NCBI GenBank assembly: GCA_017889635.1
Contig: JAGGAC010000022.1
Location: forward strand, 1-36,844
Direction of reading: 5' to 3'
DNA length: 36,844 bases
Source of the DNA: Bacillota bacterium
GTDB lineage: Bacteria > Bacillota > Negativicutes > Sporomusales > CTSoil-080
Within the stretch, counting starts at the first letter, position 1; each line of letters starts with the position of its first letter. The notes under the pieces were generated by a model that saw nothing but the letters and a program-made list of their open reading frames with translations, ran no database searches and was not told the DNA's origin. The translations under genes were made by a program, and so were the position numbers. This document shows positions 24,487-34,605 of the stretch, piece by piece.

Positions 24487-25632
24487 TTATCTAAATAATA
24501 ATCTGCAAAGCCAATGCTTTTTTATATCAACCGCCTTTTTAGGACACAACTCATGACAACAAAAACAATTTATACATTTATCCAAGTCCGGTATTGGCTT
24601 TCCAGAACTCATATCAATAATTTTGGCTGGACATCCTCTTTCACACTCACCACAAGAGATGCAGTCGGCATAATTAAACACCGGTTTGGCGCGTAAGTTT
24701 CTTACTAAAAATTGCTCTAAAAATCGGGGAACAATACCGCTTAACAAACTTTTATTTAATGAACGCGGTAGCTTAAATGGAGATATCTGTATATCCTTGA
24801 GCTGAATCCCCCTAACTGATATTTCCTTAAGCTCACCACTAAAGATTCCTCTTTCCCTAGCTACTTTCATCGTAGGTACCTCTAGTGGATTTATTCCAGC
24901 AATACCGATGGCCGCAGTATCCAGCGCGTAAGGATTTTCAGATGCCAAAACAAGCCCAACGTGCCTTTTATCCCCTGCTGAAGGCCCGTCCCCCTCCATA
25001 CCTTCCACTGCATCAATAACTGTAAATATAGGTTTTATATACTCGCATATGTCAATCAAATGATGAGCAAAATTTTCAGCATTATTCATTTTTAAATGAT
25101 ACTCAGCTTTTATAAGTCCTGGTATTACACCAAATAAGTTCTTCACCGCTCCAGTGTAGACCATCATTCCATGAGTCTTCAATTTTGCTGCCGATACAAC
25201 GAAATCAACCGTTGTAGCAATCTTGATGACTTGCATATGCTTCAGTTTTTGCGCCTGCTCATTAAAAATACTAACAGCTGACGTGTCATAGTTCAATTCG
25301 CAGCCTGTTCTATTAGCCACATCAAGCATCCCTGCAGCTTTATAGATACCAGTCAGTCTTTTTACAGTAAACGGGCCGCCTGGGCTATCTCCAATAATAA
25401 CACTGCATCCCAGACCTTGAAGATACCTGACAATTGCCTCAACTACAGCCGGGTGAGTGGTAACTGCATCTTCAGGTGCATTTTTCTTCAACAAGTTGAC
25501 TTTAACCAAAACCCTCGATCCCTTTTTTACTACGCTCTTTATTCCGCTAAGATTTTCTAAACAATCATTAACGGCTTTTTCTACAGCTTCATATCGATAG
25601 GTTTCACATTTTATAATACTTACTGTTTCCAT
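24487..25632 (-). CDS. DUF362 protein with C-terminal 2[4Fe-4S] ferredoxin
   Basis: The 381-aa protein has an N-terminal DUF362 domain of about 290 residues (VLVKVNLLKKNAPEDAVTTH, IIGDSPGG, KLKTHGMMVYTGAVKNLFG). The C-terminus has two classical [4Fe-4S] motifs, CISCGECERGCP and CINCFCCHELCP. DUF362 proteins are poorly characterised iron-sulfur proteins thought to be oxidoreductases or electron carriers. The ATG at 25632 (GGAGCGGAGAC before it) is preferred to a frame that overlaps the NRPS end. It is sandwiched between the reductase-terminated NRPS (62 bp) and the PPTase (21 bp), so a role in the pathway is likely, for example redox tailoring. That role is inference. Confidence 0.92.
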   Translation of the reverse strand: METVSIIKCETYRYEAVEKAVNDCLENLSGIKSVVKKGSRVLVKVNLLKKNAPEDAVTTHPAVVEAIVRYLQGLGCSVIIGDSPGGPFTVKRLTGIYKAAGMLDVANRTGCELNYDTSAVSIFNEQAQKLKHMQVIKIATTVDFVVSAAKLKTHGMMVYTGAVKNLFGVIPGLIKAEYHLKMNNAENFAHHLIDICEYIKPIFTVIDAVEGMEGDGPSAGDKRHVGLVLASENPYALDTAAIGIAGINPLEVPTMKVARERGIFSGELKEISVRGIQLKDIQISPFKLPRSLNKSLLSGIVPRFLEQFLVRNLRAKPVFNYADCISCGECERGCPAKIIDMSSGKPIPDLDKCINCFCCHELCPKKAVDIKKHWLCRLLFR

Positions 25633-25694
25633 TTTGTCTCCGCTCCAAAGGATTCTGGCATATTGCCTATAATTTTTCCGTTTATTTAAATTAA

Positions 25695-28600
25695 CTAAAT
25701 AAAGCCTACGTTCTTGCAGTGTTCCAACATCAAATTTACTTTTAAACAATCTAGTTCAGGCCATTCAAAATTTAATGCCTGCAAAATGCTTTCGGTCTTT
25801 TGATTCCGTATGATAAAGGATGTTTTGCTCGCTCCTTCAAAAAACACATTAGAATGAACCATAATTCTAGTAATATAGTTTTTAGTTTCTTCATCCTCAT
25901 ACCTTGCATATAAATATTTCACGAACTTGCCCAGAGCAATTGTATCAGCATTTATCCCAGCTTGTTTTAAAAGTTCAGCAAATATAATCATACTGATTTG
26001 GTGGGGATTAAAAATATGATAGGTTTCACCCTGCAAATTTTTCTTATCAAACAATAATACAATTGCCTTAGCAACATAATCTATAAAAGAAAAATTCATG
26101 GTTTTCTCTTTTATTTCCGGAAAATAGCCAAGTTTTATTAAAGATTTTACAATAGTGTAGAAAGCGTTATTCTCTATATTCTCCTGAAAGACACCGGATG
26201 CAGAATCAAACACAAGATTTCCGACCCTGAAAATATTTACATTTAATCCAGCTTGCCGAGCCCTAAGCAAGAATTTTTCCGCTTCCAATTTTGTTGCTAC
26301 ATAATAATTATCTGACTTCTGACCTAAATCACAATCATATTCCGTAAACACCGCCTTGGCCTTTCCATCTATAAATCCACTGCCAATACTTGTAGTCGAT
26401 ATAAAATTATAGCTCTTGGAGGAACCTGTATTTGCAAAATCGACAAGTCTTTCGTTCCCCTTTACATTAACATCAATAAATTCTGAGTAATGTCCATAAT
26501 GTTTTACATTGGCTGCAGAATTTATAATACAGTCGATTTTGCCAGCTAGTTCAATATATTTTTCCGAGGTTAAACCAAAATACTCTTTTGACAAATCACC
26601 GTGAAAGATACACATCCTTGTTTCAAAGCTATCACATTCATTCCTGTTAAGCTTAAAATGAAAATTCAGCTTGGCCCACAACCGTTCTTTTGCCTCGCTA
26701 TCGTTTTTACCTCTTACCGGCACATAAACCATATAGTCTGTGTGTTTTAATAATTGGTACAAAATATGTATGCCAAGATACCCAGTTCCACCAGCAACCA
26801 AAACGTTTTTATAATCCACGGTGTCAGAAAGATCAATTTGCTCATATGCCTGATTTTTTAATCTATAATCACGCAAAGCATTTCGTAATTCACCATCAAA
26901 GCCACTATACTTCCCGCGTGTGGCCGCAACTTCGTCCATCGCTGCCAGCATTTCCTTTAATCTGTCTTTCGAATACTTGATAACATCCGACAGCTTCCTT
27001 ATTGTCTGATATTGGAAAATATCGTTTATTCCGATCTCAAAATCCAGGGCAAGCTTTGCTACAACCTGTATGGCCTTTAATGAATTTCCTCCCAGGGCGA
27101 AAAAGTTGTCGTCAATTCCAACTCTATCTACACCAAGGATTTCCTGCCAAACATTTTGTATTTTATCATCGGCTTTATTTCTAGGGGCAGCATACCTTTC
27201 TCCAGTAGTTCCCCATCCTTCAGGCTGAGGCAATGCCCTTCTGTCAATCTTGCCATTGGGAGTCAAAGGTAATTTGTCAAGCTGAGTAAAATACACTGGC
27301 ACCATATATTCAGGCAGTTCCATTAACATGTATTCTCTCAGCTCGTCGGTTGCCACTTCATGTTCTGCCGCCACATACGCTGCTAAATATTTGTCATCTG
27401 CTTTATCTTGTCTTACAATGACCACCGCGTCCGCTACGGACGGGTGTTTTAACAACCGGCTTTCTATTTCTCCAAGTTCAATCCTAAAGCCCCGGATTTT
27501 GACTTGCTGATCAACCCGGCCTACAAATTCAATATTTCCGTCTGGAAGCCATTTTACAAGATCCCCGGTTCGATACATCAGCTTACCAAGCGCAAACGGA
27601 TTTTCGACAAACTTTTCCGCCGTCAATTCTGGTCTGTTCAAATAACCTCTGGCTAAACCATCGCCGGATATACACAGCTCTCCCGGAGCGCCTACCGGCT
27701 GCAATTTATTGTATCTATCTACAATATAAACTTGCGTATTATCCATAGGCCGGCCTATGGAAGGAAGCACAGAATTATCACTATCCGAACCGACAACACC
27801 CCAGGTTGTAACAACCGTACTTTCGGTTGGACCGTAATGGTTAAACAACCTAAACGGAAGCGTAGAACTTGGTCTACGGCGCAATTTATCGCCGCCGGTC
27901 AGCATAGCCCTCAAGGGAATATTATCGGGCCATTTCTCAATAAGCAAAGCTTCCGCCAATGGTGTCGGCATAAAACATACGGTAATCTTATAATCCTTCA
28001 GCCACTCAATTAGTCTCAACGGAGACATTCTCGTTTCATTATCCGGAATATAAAGCCCTGCACCAGCAAGCAAGTATGGCCATATCTCCCAAACTGAAGC
28101 GTCAAAAGCCTGTCCAGCTACAACAGTAGCCCTGTCCCTTGCGGTTATGTTATATACCCGCTGGTGCCAATATACTAAGTTAGTCAGGCTAGCCTGTTCA
28201 ACCTCAACACCTTTCGGTGTACCGGTTGATCCTGATGTATAGATTACATATGCTCTATCTTTCACAGTATTTTCACACGTTAAATTCGCAGTTTCTCCCT
28301 GGTATAATTCCAAACAATCCAGTATAATGATTTCTCCATTAAAGCTAATTTGATTAACCAAGTGCTTCTGAGTTAATAAAATCCTCGTTCTACTATCCTC
28401 CAACATATAACTGATTCTATTCTCCGGATACTCGGGGTCAATCGGCAGATAAGTTCCTCCGGCCTTCAATATTCCTATAACTCCAAGAATCATTTCCGGA
28501 GACCGTTCAGCCATAATACCCACAATGCTGTTGGCTTTTATCCCCTTATTCCTTAGCACCCGCGCCAGTTGGTTAGCTCTTTCATTTAGTACACCATAAG

Positions 28601-31600
28601 TTAGTTGCCGGTCTAAAAAAGCTACCGCAATATTGTCAGGCGTTTTCATAACCTGTTCTTCAAACAATTCTGATATAACTTTATTTCTTGGATACTCCAT
28701 CTCTGTATGATTGAAAGCAACTAAGAGCTTTTTTTCCTCTTCTGTTGTCACTATGTTTATATCTTTCACCAGTATCCCTGGATTATCAAGCACTTCTGTC
28801 AGCATTGTCTTAATATGGCCTTCAAGCTCCTCAATGAACCATTTATCATAGACCAGCGCATTATAAATAAATTTAATACTTAATTCCCGTCCGGGAATAA
28901 TGACAACATTAAAATCATAATTTGTTTGCTCAAATACTTCACTCCCCTTTATTTCTACACCAAGGTCGCCATTCATTACTTCTTCCAGCGGATAATTTTC
29001 AAACGCCACAATATGATTAAGCAGGGCATCTTTTAAACTTGTCCGTCCCTGTATTTCGGCAAGAGAACAATAGCTATACCGCTCAGAATCTATAACGGCT
29101 TGTTGTACTGCCTGCATCAACTTAACAATCGCTTGACTGCCATCGCACTTTATTCTTACAGGTAAAGTATTAATAAATAACCCTACTATGTTTTCTACGC
29201 CCGCTATTTCATGCGGCCTGCCTGATACAACTGCTCCGAACACAACATCATTTGTGTTATTATACCTGGCAAGCAAGAGTCCCCAGATTGTCTGAAACAA
29301 AGTATTCATAGTTACATTGTTTTTCCGAGTCATATTTTCAAGGCTACATCCTATAGCCTCGTCAATTTTTAATTGATACTCTTCACGTTCATAGCTTCCC
29401 TGTACTGACACACCGCCCTTTTTAGGAAGTAAAGCCGCTTCTTCATAACCACATAAGTATTCATCCCAATAGGCTGCCGCTGCTTTATAGTCCTGATTCT
29501 CCAACCAGCTAATATACTTACTATATGAACATATTTCAGCGATCTCTGGCATCTGTTTCTTCTGTAAAGCTGCATATATTCGGAAAAATTCCTTAAGTAT
29601 AATCCCCAGACACCATCCATCCATAATGATGTGGTGAAAACTCCATATTAACTTGCAGCAATCATTTCCAGTTTGAATTGCGCTCAATCGTATCAATTGG
29701 CCTTCTGAAAGATCAAAGCCTTTTATTTTATCTTGATCTTTAAACGCCTCAATAAATATCTGTTGCTCGTCCACTGATAAATGGGTAATATTCTCAAAAT
29801 TTATACAGGACCTTTGTTCCTTCATAACCACCTGCACTGGACGTGCTATTTTTGCATAAACAAATACCGTTCTAAAGATATCATATTGCTCAATAAGCAT
29901 TTGAAAGCTTTTTTCCAGCCGAGCTATATCCAGTCTACCTGCTATTGAAATAGTTGCTTGTTCAAAATACGCTGATGATTTATTATCTAGTATTGTATGA
30001 TATAACATGCCCTCTTGCATCGGACTCAACGTATATAAATCTTTTATGTTTCTTGTATCCAAATCGCTTAAAGCGGTTTCAAGCTCATCAATTGAGTTTT
30101 TCTTATAAGTAAAATCACTGGGCGTCATCTCTGTATAGTTACGCTTTGCGCAATGATTAATAATTTGAGCTAACTTTTCCTGAAAATTTGCAGCAAATTT
30201 TGCAATTGTTTCACGCTTATACTCGCCGTCATGATATGCAAAAGTTAGTATTAATCTTCCCTGGTTAACCATGCCGTTTATGTCGATAGCATACAAACAT
30301 TCCATATTTGGCGACATACCCAGAGAAACATCCGCAATAGAAAATCCATCATTATCCAGATCTATATCAAATTGCCCCAGATAATTGAAACTTACTTCCG
30401 GCCTTAAGTTGAACCGTAATGATGCTTTATTCTCCGGCAAAGTCAGATATCTTAGGATTCCATAACCGATTCCTTTGTTTGGAATCCGCCGAAGACTTTC
30501 TTTTACTGATTTTATCCTGTATGTGAGATCTCTGCTTCCGCTTAAATCCAGTACCACAGGGTATTGAGCAGTAAACCATCCAACTGTCCTTGATATATCT
30601 ATGTTATTGGTTATTTCCTCTCTACCGTGTCCCTCAAGATTAATTAATACTCTTTCTTCACCAGTCCATTCCTTGACCGCAAATCCCAATGCCGCAAGCA
30701 ATATATCATTAATTTCAGTATTATAGGCTTGACTCACATCTTTAAGCAATCTTGTCGTGTCATTTGCAGTTAACTCTACGCGGACTTGTTTGATGTCTTT
30801 ATACTTCCTTTCGGTAATTGGCCGATCTTTAGGAAGTGGATTTATGTTAATTGCTTCAACGTCAGCCCAATAATCCACCTCACTTAATAACGCCTGACTG
30901 TTAGCATACCTAGACAACTGTGCCGACCAATCATAAAACGAATCCGTCTTGGCAGGAAGTTTAATTTCCTCATCCCTTGAAGCCTGCATATACCCATTAA
31001 AAAGATCCTGAAGTATAATCCTCCAGGATATCCCGTCAACAACTAAATGATGAATCACCAGCAAGAGGTAATCTCCCTCATTAGTCTTAAAGAGGCCAGC
31101 CTTAACCAATGGCCCATTATAAAGATCGACGCTTTTCTGAAGCCTATCGGCCTCTGCTTCGATATTTTCCAAAAAGTAGTCTTGGTTCATTAAATCAACG
31201 GTCTCCAATGAATACAGGTTTCCTTCAATTCCCCGGTTAAAGAGAACTATATCGTCACTTTCTCTTCTTGCCACCATTCGTAGTGCGTCATGATGCTCAA
31301 GCAGCTTTGTAAATACACTTCGTAAAATGTTTTCAGCAAAACCTTTAGAATGATGAAGTAAAACCGATTGATTAAAATAATGCTTTTCGGCAAAGCGTTG
31401 CTCAAACAACCAACGTTGCACCGGTGTCAAACTTGTTTTTCCTTCAACAATACCTTGATCCGCAATATGTACTACTTCTTTTACCCAGCTGCTTACTTCT
31501 TCAATTACAGGGTGCTTAAACAAATCCTTCATTTCAAGTTTTAGACCATAAGCATTTAATTTTGACAATACCTGTATCGCTTTTATCGAGTCTCCGCCCA

Positions 31601-34577
31601 AATGAAAAAAGTTATCCCTTACCCCGATCCCTTCCGTCTTTAATGCATCCTGCCACACATTAACCAATACTCTTTCCTTTTCATTTCTAGGGGCTATATA
31701 CTCCACACAGGACTCTATACTACAGTCAGAATCAGGCAACGCTGCCCTGTCAATTTTATCATTAAGTGTCAAAGGCATACTATCAAGTTGGATGATGTAG
31801 GTCGGCACCATATATTCCGGCAGTTCCTTCAACAAATGTTTTCTAATCTCATCTACTTCTAGTCTATCTTCTGAAACAAAATACGCAGCCAAATATTTAT
31901 CGCCTTGTTTATCCTCCTTTACAATTACAACCGAATTCTCTACTGATTGATGATCTGCAAGCCGCGCTTCTATTTCTCCCAGTTCAATCCTAAATCCCCT
32001 GATTTTTACCTGTGAGTCGCTCCTTCCAATGTACTCTATAGTACCATCAGACCTCCATCTTGCCAAATCACCTGTCTTGTACATCCGCGCCCCTGCACAA
32101 TAAGGGTTGGTTACGAATTTTTCTGCCGTCAACTCCGGTCTATTCAGATAACCCCGTGCCAGTCCGTCTCCCCCTATGCACAATTCTCCGACCGCGCCAA
32201 TAGGCAGCAGACGGTTCTTTTCATTAAGAATAAATATCTCCGTATTGCTTATTGGACAGCCTACCGGAACCGTACCATTAGCCATTTCCTGCTCATTACA
32301 TTTCCAGGTTGTTGCAATAACCGTCGCCTCCGTAGGACCATAGGCGTTGCTATAGTTAACTTTATCCTTCCATTTATTAACCAGCCCTTTCGTAATAGCA
32401 GAGCCACCTGTAAATAAGTGCCTTAGTTTAGCCATTTGCTCCGGTTTTATCCCCTCCAGATAAGTAGGTGGCAAAAGTGTTACCGTTATTTCATTTTTAT
32501 TAATTAATTTTTCAAATTCTGTAAGATTATGAATGGTTTCCCGGCTTGCTATGTAAAGCGTTGCTCCGACCAGTAAGCTCGCGAATATTTCCCACACTGA
32601 AGCGTCGAAGGAACTACTAGCAAATTGCAGCATCCTATCCTGCTCGCCCAACTGATAGCTCTCTTTAAAAAAGGTTACTAAGTTTACAATTCCCTGATGC
32701 TCAATCATAACACCTTTTGGTTTACCTGTTGAACCAGAAGTATAGATTACATATGCCAAGTCTTCCGGCGTATTTATATTGCGCGGATTGCTATCGTCAC
32801 CTTCATTCAGGATAATATCTTCAATATTTATCACTTTTCCCTGATAAACAACGCAATCTTTCAAATCTCCTTGCGTCAACAAAACACTTGCAGAACTATC
32901 CTCCAACATATATTTAATTCTGTCCGGCGGATAGCCTGGATCAATCGGTAAATAAGCACCGCCCGCCTTTAGCACACCTAAAATACTGATAATCATCGCG
33001 CTTGAGCGGTCAACCATTATACCCACAAGACCATCAGGTTTTACACCATTCTGTATCAACACTTCAGCCAATTGATTGGCTTTGGAGTTCAACTCCCTGT
33101 AAGTCAGTCGGTGATTGTCATAAACGACCGCTAATTTCTCCGGTGTTTTTGCCACCTGTTCCTCATACAACGCCTGAATGGTCTTTTCCTTAGGATATGG
33201 GGCCTTTGTAGCATTAAACCTGTCCAAAAGCTTGTGTTTTTCTTCTTCCGGTATTATTTCTATATCAAAGATACTTTTCTCACTGCTCGTAAGCACTTCT
33301 TCTAGCATATATGTAAAATGAGCGGCCACATTTTTGATCGGAATAAACTTTTCAAACACGCTGAGCTGATAATCAAAATCAATCTCTACATCCCGATCAC
33401 TGTTATATTCTCTCACAAATATCGTTAATGCATTCCGTTCATGTTGATGGGCCATGCTTACAATATCATAATTACTAGCAGTAATAAAATTTTCACTAAA
33501 ATCACGGTTAATATAGGAAAGAGAAATATCAAAAATATTACTTTTATCCTTAACCTGATTAAAAACCGTCCGATATATTTCTCCAAACGGAAACTTTTGA
33601 TGCCTGTAACATTCCATAAGATTACTTTTTATTATTAACATCAGTTCTTTAAAACTTAGTTCTTCTGCCAACTTAATGCGTAAGGGTATAACATTCGCTA
33701 AAAGTCCCATTACTTGCTTGTACTTTGCTTTCCCTCGGTTCATAATAGGAACACCAATAACAACGTCATCCTTATTGCACACGCGGCTAAAATAGATAAA
33801 CAACACCGCCAAGATAAAATGAAAGGCTGTACATCCGTTTGCTTTGCTAAATGCAACAACCTTATCATACAAACTCCTTTTTATACTAAAAGTAAATCTG
33901 TCACTCATGGGTAAATCGCCATGAACATCTTGATTCCTGTTAAAAAGCGACTCCGGTATTATTTCATATCTTTCCTTCCAAAATTCTTTATCCGCTAAAA
34001 AAGTTTGGGATGAAAGATACCTTTTATTTTCGTCAATAAATTCCGTATAGGAACAGACCATTTTATCCGGCTCTATAATTGAGGCAGCCAATTGGTTATA
34101 AAATTCAATAACCTCTTTATACAGCATAGCTATGCTAAATCCATCACTAATGATATGATGAACTTTTACAAACCAAAAATAGTTATTTTTATCAGACTTA
34201 AGCAAAGCAAACTGAAATAAATTATCTTTAAATTCAAATGGTTCCAAGAATCTCTTTCTCATCCACTTAAGGCATGCTTCATTCGCCTTTTCTCTGCCCG
34301 AAAAATCATAAAAAGGAACGTCATAAATTACCTCTGATAATATTTTTAAATAAGGCTCGCCTCTTTTCTCAAATACTCTAATCCTCAATGAATCGTTATC
34401 CTGTATTAATCTATCAATGGCTTTAACAAAGATGTCTTGGTTGATTTTCCCCTTTATATCCATATATCCGCCTAAATTATAGATAGGCTTTCCCGGATAC
34501 AAACACTGTTCCAACCATACGTCCTTTTGATAAGAAGTTAGTGGGTGCTCAGTATACGAAACCCCTGTCTCATTCAT
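25695..34577 (-). CDS. Two-module NRPS, C-A-T-E-C-A-T-R
   Basis: This 2960-aa nonribosomal peptide synthetase has, with approximate residue positions: C1 (10-440, active site HHIISDG at 140-146), A1 (455-945, YTSGSTGKPKG), T1 (Ser997 in LGGDSIKA), epimerase E (1050-1490; HHLVVDG at 1176, EGHGRE, GWFTAQYP, NYLGQFD), C2 (1510-1940; HHIIMDG at 1648), A2 (1955-2445), T2 (Ser2499 in LGGNSLKA) and a terminal thioester reductase R (2580-2960; AGGTGYLG near 2590, YVATK). Aligned by eye with GrsA, the specificity residues are DAWLFGAVIK for A1 (hydrophobic, uncertain) and DAWFLGHVVK for A2 (one change from the known leucine code DAWFLGNVVK). Predicted output: acyl- or peptidyl-D-Xaa-Leu, released by NAD(P)H reduction as aldehyde or alcohol. 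Start ATG 34577 with GGGAGG before it. Confidence 0.97.
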   Translation of the reverse strand: MNETGVSYTEHPLTSYQKDVWLEQCLYPGKPIYNLGGYMDIKGKINQDIFVKAIDRLIQDNDSLRIRVFEKRGEPYLKILSEVIYDVPFYDFSGREKANEACLKWMRKRFLEPFEFKDNLFQFALLKSDKNNYFWFVKVHHIISDGFSIAMLYKEVIEFYNQLAASIIEPDKMVCSYTEFIDENKRYLSSQTFLADKEFWKERYEIIPESLFNRNQDVHGDLPMSDRFTFSIKRSLYDKVVAFSKANGCTAFHFILAVLFIYFSRVCNKDDVVIGVPIMNRGKAKYKQVMGLLANVIPLRIKLAEELSFKELMLIIKSNLMECYRHQKFPFGEIYRTVFNQVKDKSNIFDISLSYINRDFSENFITASNYDIVSMAHQHERNALTIFVREYNSDRDVEIDFDYQLSVFEKFIPIKNVAAHFTYMLEEVLTSSEKSIFDIEIIPEEEKHKLLDRFNATKAPYPKEKTIQALYEEQVAKTPEKLAVVYDNHRLTYRELNSKANQLAEVLIQNGVKPDGLVGIMVDRSSAMIISILGVLKAGGAYLPIDPGYPPDRIKYMLEDSSASVLLTQGDLKDCVVYQGKVINIEDIILNEGDDSNPRNINTPEDLAYVIYTSGSTGKPKGVMIEHQGIVNLVTFFKESYQLGEQDRMLQFASSSFDASVWEIFASLLVGATLYIASRETIHNLTEFEKLINKNEITVTLLPPTYLEGIKPEQMAKLRHLFTGGSAITKGLVNKWKDKVNYSNAYGPTEATVIATTWKCNEQEMANGTVPVGCPISNTEIFILNEKNRLLPIGAVGELCIGGDGLARGYLNRPELTAEKFVTNPYCAGARMYKTGDLARWRSDGTIEYIGRSDSQVKIRGFRIELGEIEARLADHQSVENSVVIVKEDKQGDKYLAAYFVSEDRLEVDEIRKHLLKELPEYMVPTYIIQLDSMPLTLNDKIDRAALPDSDCSIESCVEYIAPRNEKERVLVNVWQDALKTEGIGVRDNFFHLGGDSIKAIQVLSKLNAYGLKLEMKDLFKHPVIEEVSSWVKEVVHIADQGIVEGKTSLTPVQRWLFEQRFAEKHYFNQSVLLHHSKGFAENILRSVFTKLLEHHDALRMVARRESDDIVLFNRGIEGNLYSLETVDLMNQDYFLENIEAEADRLQKSVDLYNGPLVKAGLFKTNEGDYLLLVIHHLVVDGISWRIILQDLFNGYMQASRDEEIKLPAKTDSFYDWSAQLSRYANSQALLSEVDYWADVEAININPLPKDRPITERKYKDIKQVRVELTANDTTRLLKDVSQAYNTEINDILLAALGFAVKEWTGEERVLINLEGHGREEITNNIDISRTVGWFTAQYPVVLDLSGSRDLTYRIKSVKESLRRIPNKGIGYGILRYLTLPENKASLRFNLRPEVSFNYLGQFDIDLDNDGFSIADVSLGMSPNMECLYAIDINGMVNQGRLILTFAYHDGEYKRETIAKFAANFQEKLAQIINHCAKRNYTEMTPSDFTYKKNSIDELETALSDLDTRNIKDLYTLSPMQEGMLYHTILDNKSSAYFEQATISIAGRLDIARLEKSFQMLIEQYDIFRTVFVYAKIARPVQVVMKEQRSCINFENITHLSVDEQQIFIEAFKDQDKIKGFDLSEGQLIRLSAIQTGNDCCKLIWSFHHIIMDGWCLGIILKEFFRIYAALQKKQMPEIAEICSYSKYISWLENQDYKAAAAYWDEYLCGYEEAALLPKKGGVSVQGSYEREEYQLKIDEAIGCSLENMTRKNNVTMNTLFQTIWGLLLARYNNTNDVVFGAVVSGRPHEIAGVENIVGLFINTLPVRIKCDGSQAIVKLMQAVQQAVIDSERYSYCSLAEIQGRTSLKDALLNHIVAFENYPLEEVMNGDLGVEIKGSEVFEQTNYDFNVVIIPGRELSIKFIYNALVYDKWFIEELEGHIKTMLTEVLDNPGILVKDINIVTTEEEKKLLVAFNHTEMEYPRNKVISELFEEQVMKTPDNIAVAFLDRQLTYGVLNERANQLARVLRNKGIKANSIVGIMAERSPEMILGVIGILKAGGTYLPIDPEYPENRISYMLEDSRTRILLTQKHLVNQISFNGEIIILDCLELYQGETANLTCENTVKDRAYVIYTSGSTGTPKGVEVEQASLTNLVYWHQRVYNITARDRATVVAGQAFDASVWEIWPYLLAGAGLYIPDNETRMSPLRLIEWLKDYKITVCFMPTPLAEALLIEKWPDNIPLRAMLTGGDKLRRRPSSTLPFRLFNHYGPTESTVVTTWGVVGSDSDNSVLPSIGRPMDNTQVYIVDRYNKLQPVGAPGELCISGDGLARGYLNRPELTAEKFVENPFALGKLMYRTGDLVKWLPDGNIEFVGRVDQQVKIRGFRIELGEIESRLLKHPSVADAVVIVRQDKADDKYLAAYVAAEHEVATDELREYMLMELPEYMVPVYFTQLDKLPLTPNGKIDRRALPQPEGWGTTGERYAAPRNKADDKIQNVWQEILGVDRVGIDDNFFALGGNSLKAIQVVAKLALDFEIGINDIFQYQTIRKLSDVIKYSKDRLKEMLAAMDEVAATRGKYSGFDGELRNALRDYRLKNQAYEQIDLSDTVDYKNVLVAGGTGYLGIHILYQLLKHTDYMVYVPVRGKNDSEAKERLWAKLNFHFKLNRNECDSFETRMCIFHGDLSKEYFGLTSEKYIELAGKIDCIINSAANVKHYGHYSEFIDVNVKGNERLVDFANTGSSKSYNFISTTSIGSGFIDGKAKAVFTEYDCDLGQKSDNYYVATKLEAEKFLLRARQAGLNVNIFRVGNLVFDSASGVFQENIENNAFYTIVKSLIKLGYFPEIKEKTMNFSFIDYVAKAIVLLFDKKNLQGETYHIFNPHQISMIIFAELLKQAGINADTIALGKFVKYLYARYEDEETKNYITRIMVHSNVFFEGASKTSFIIRNQKTESILQALNFEWPELDCLKVNLMLEHCKNVGFI

Positions 34578-34605
34578 GTTATTATCCTCCCTCAAGCTAT
34601 TATTG

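Noticed and set aside
25633-25749. N-terminal extension of the DUF362 protein overlapping the NRPS end
   Set aside because: The family-like sequence begins at METVSIIKCET (ATG 25632), which has its own ribosome-binding site.
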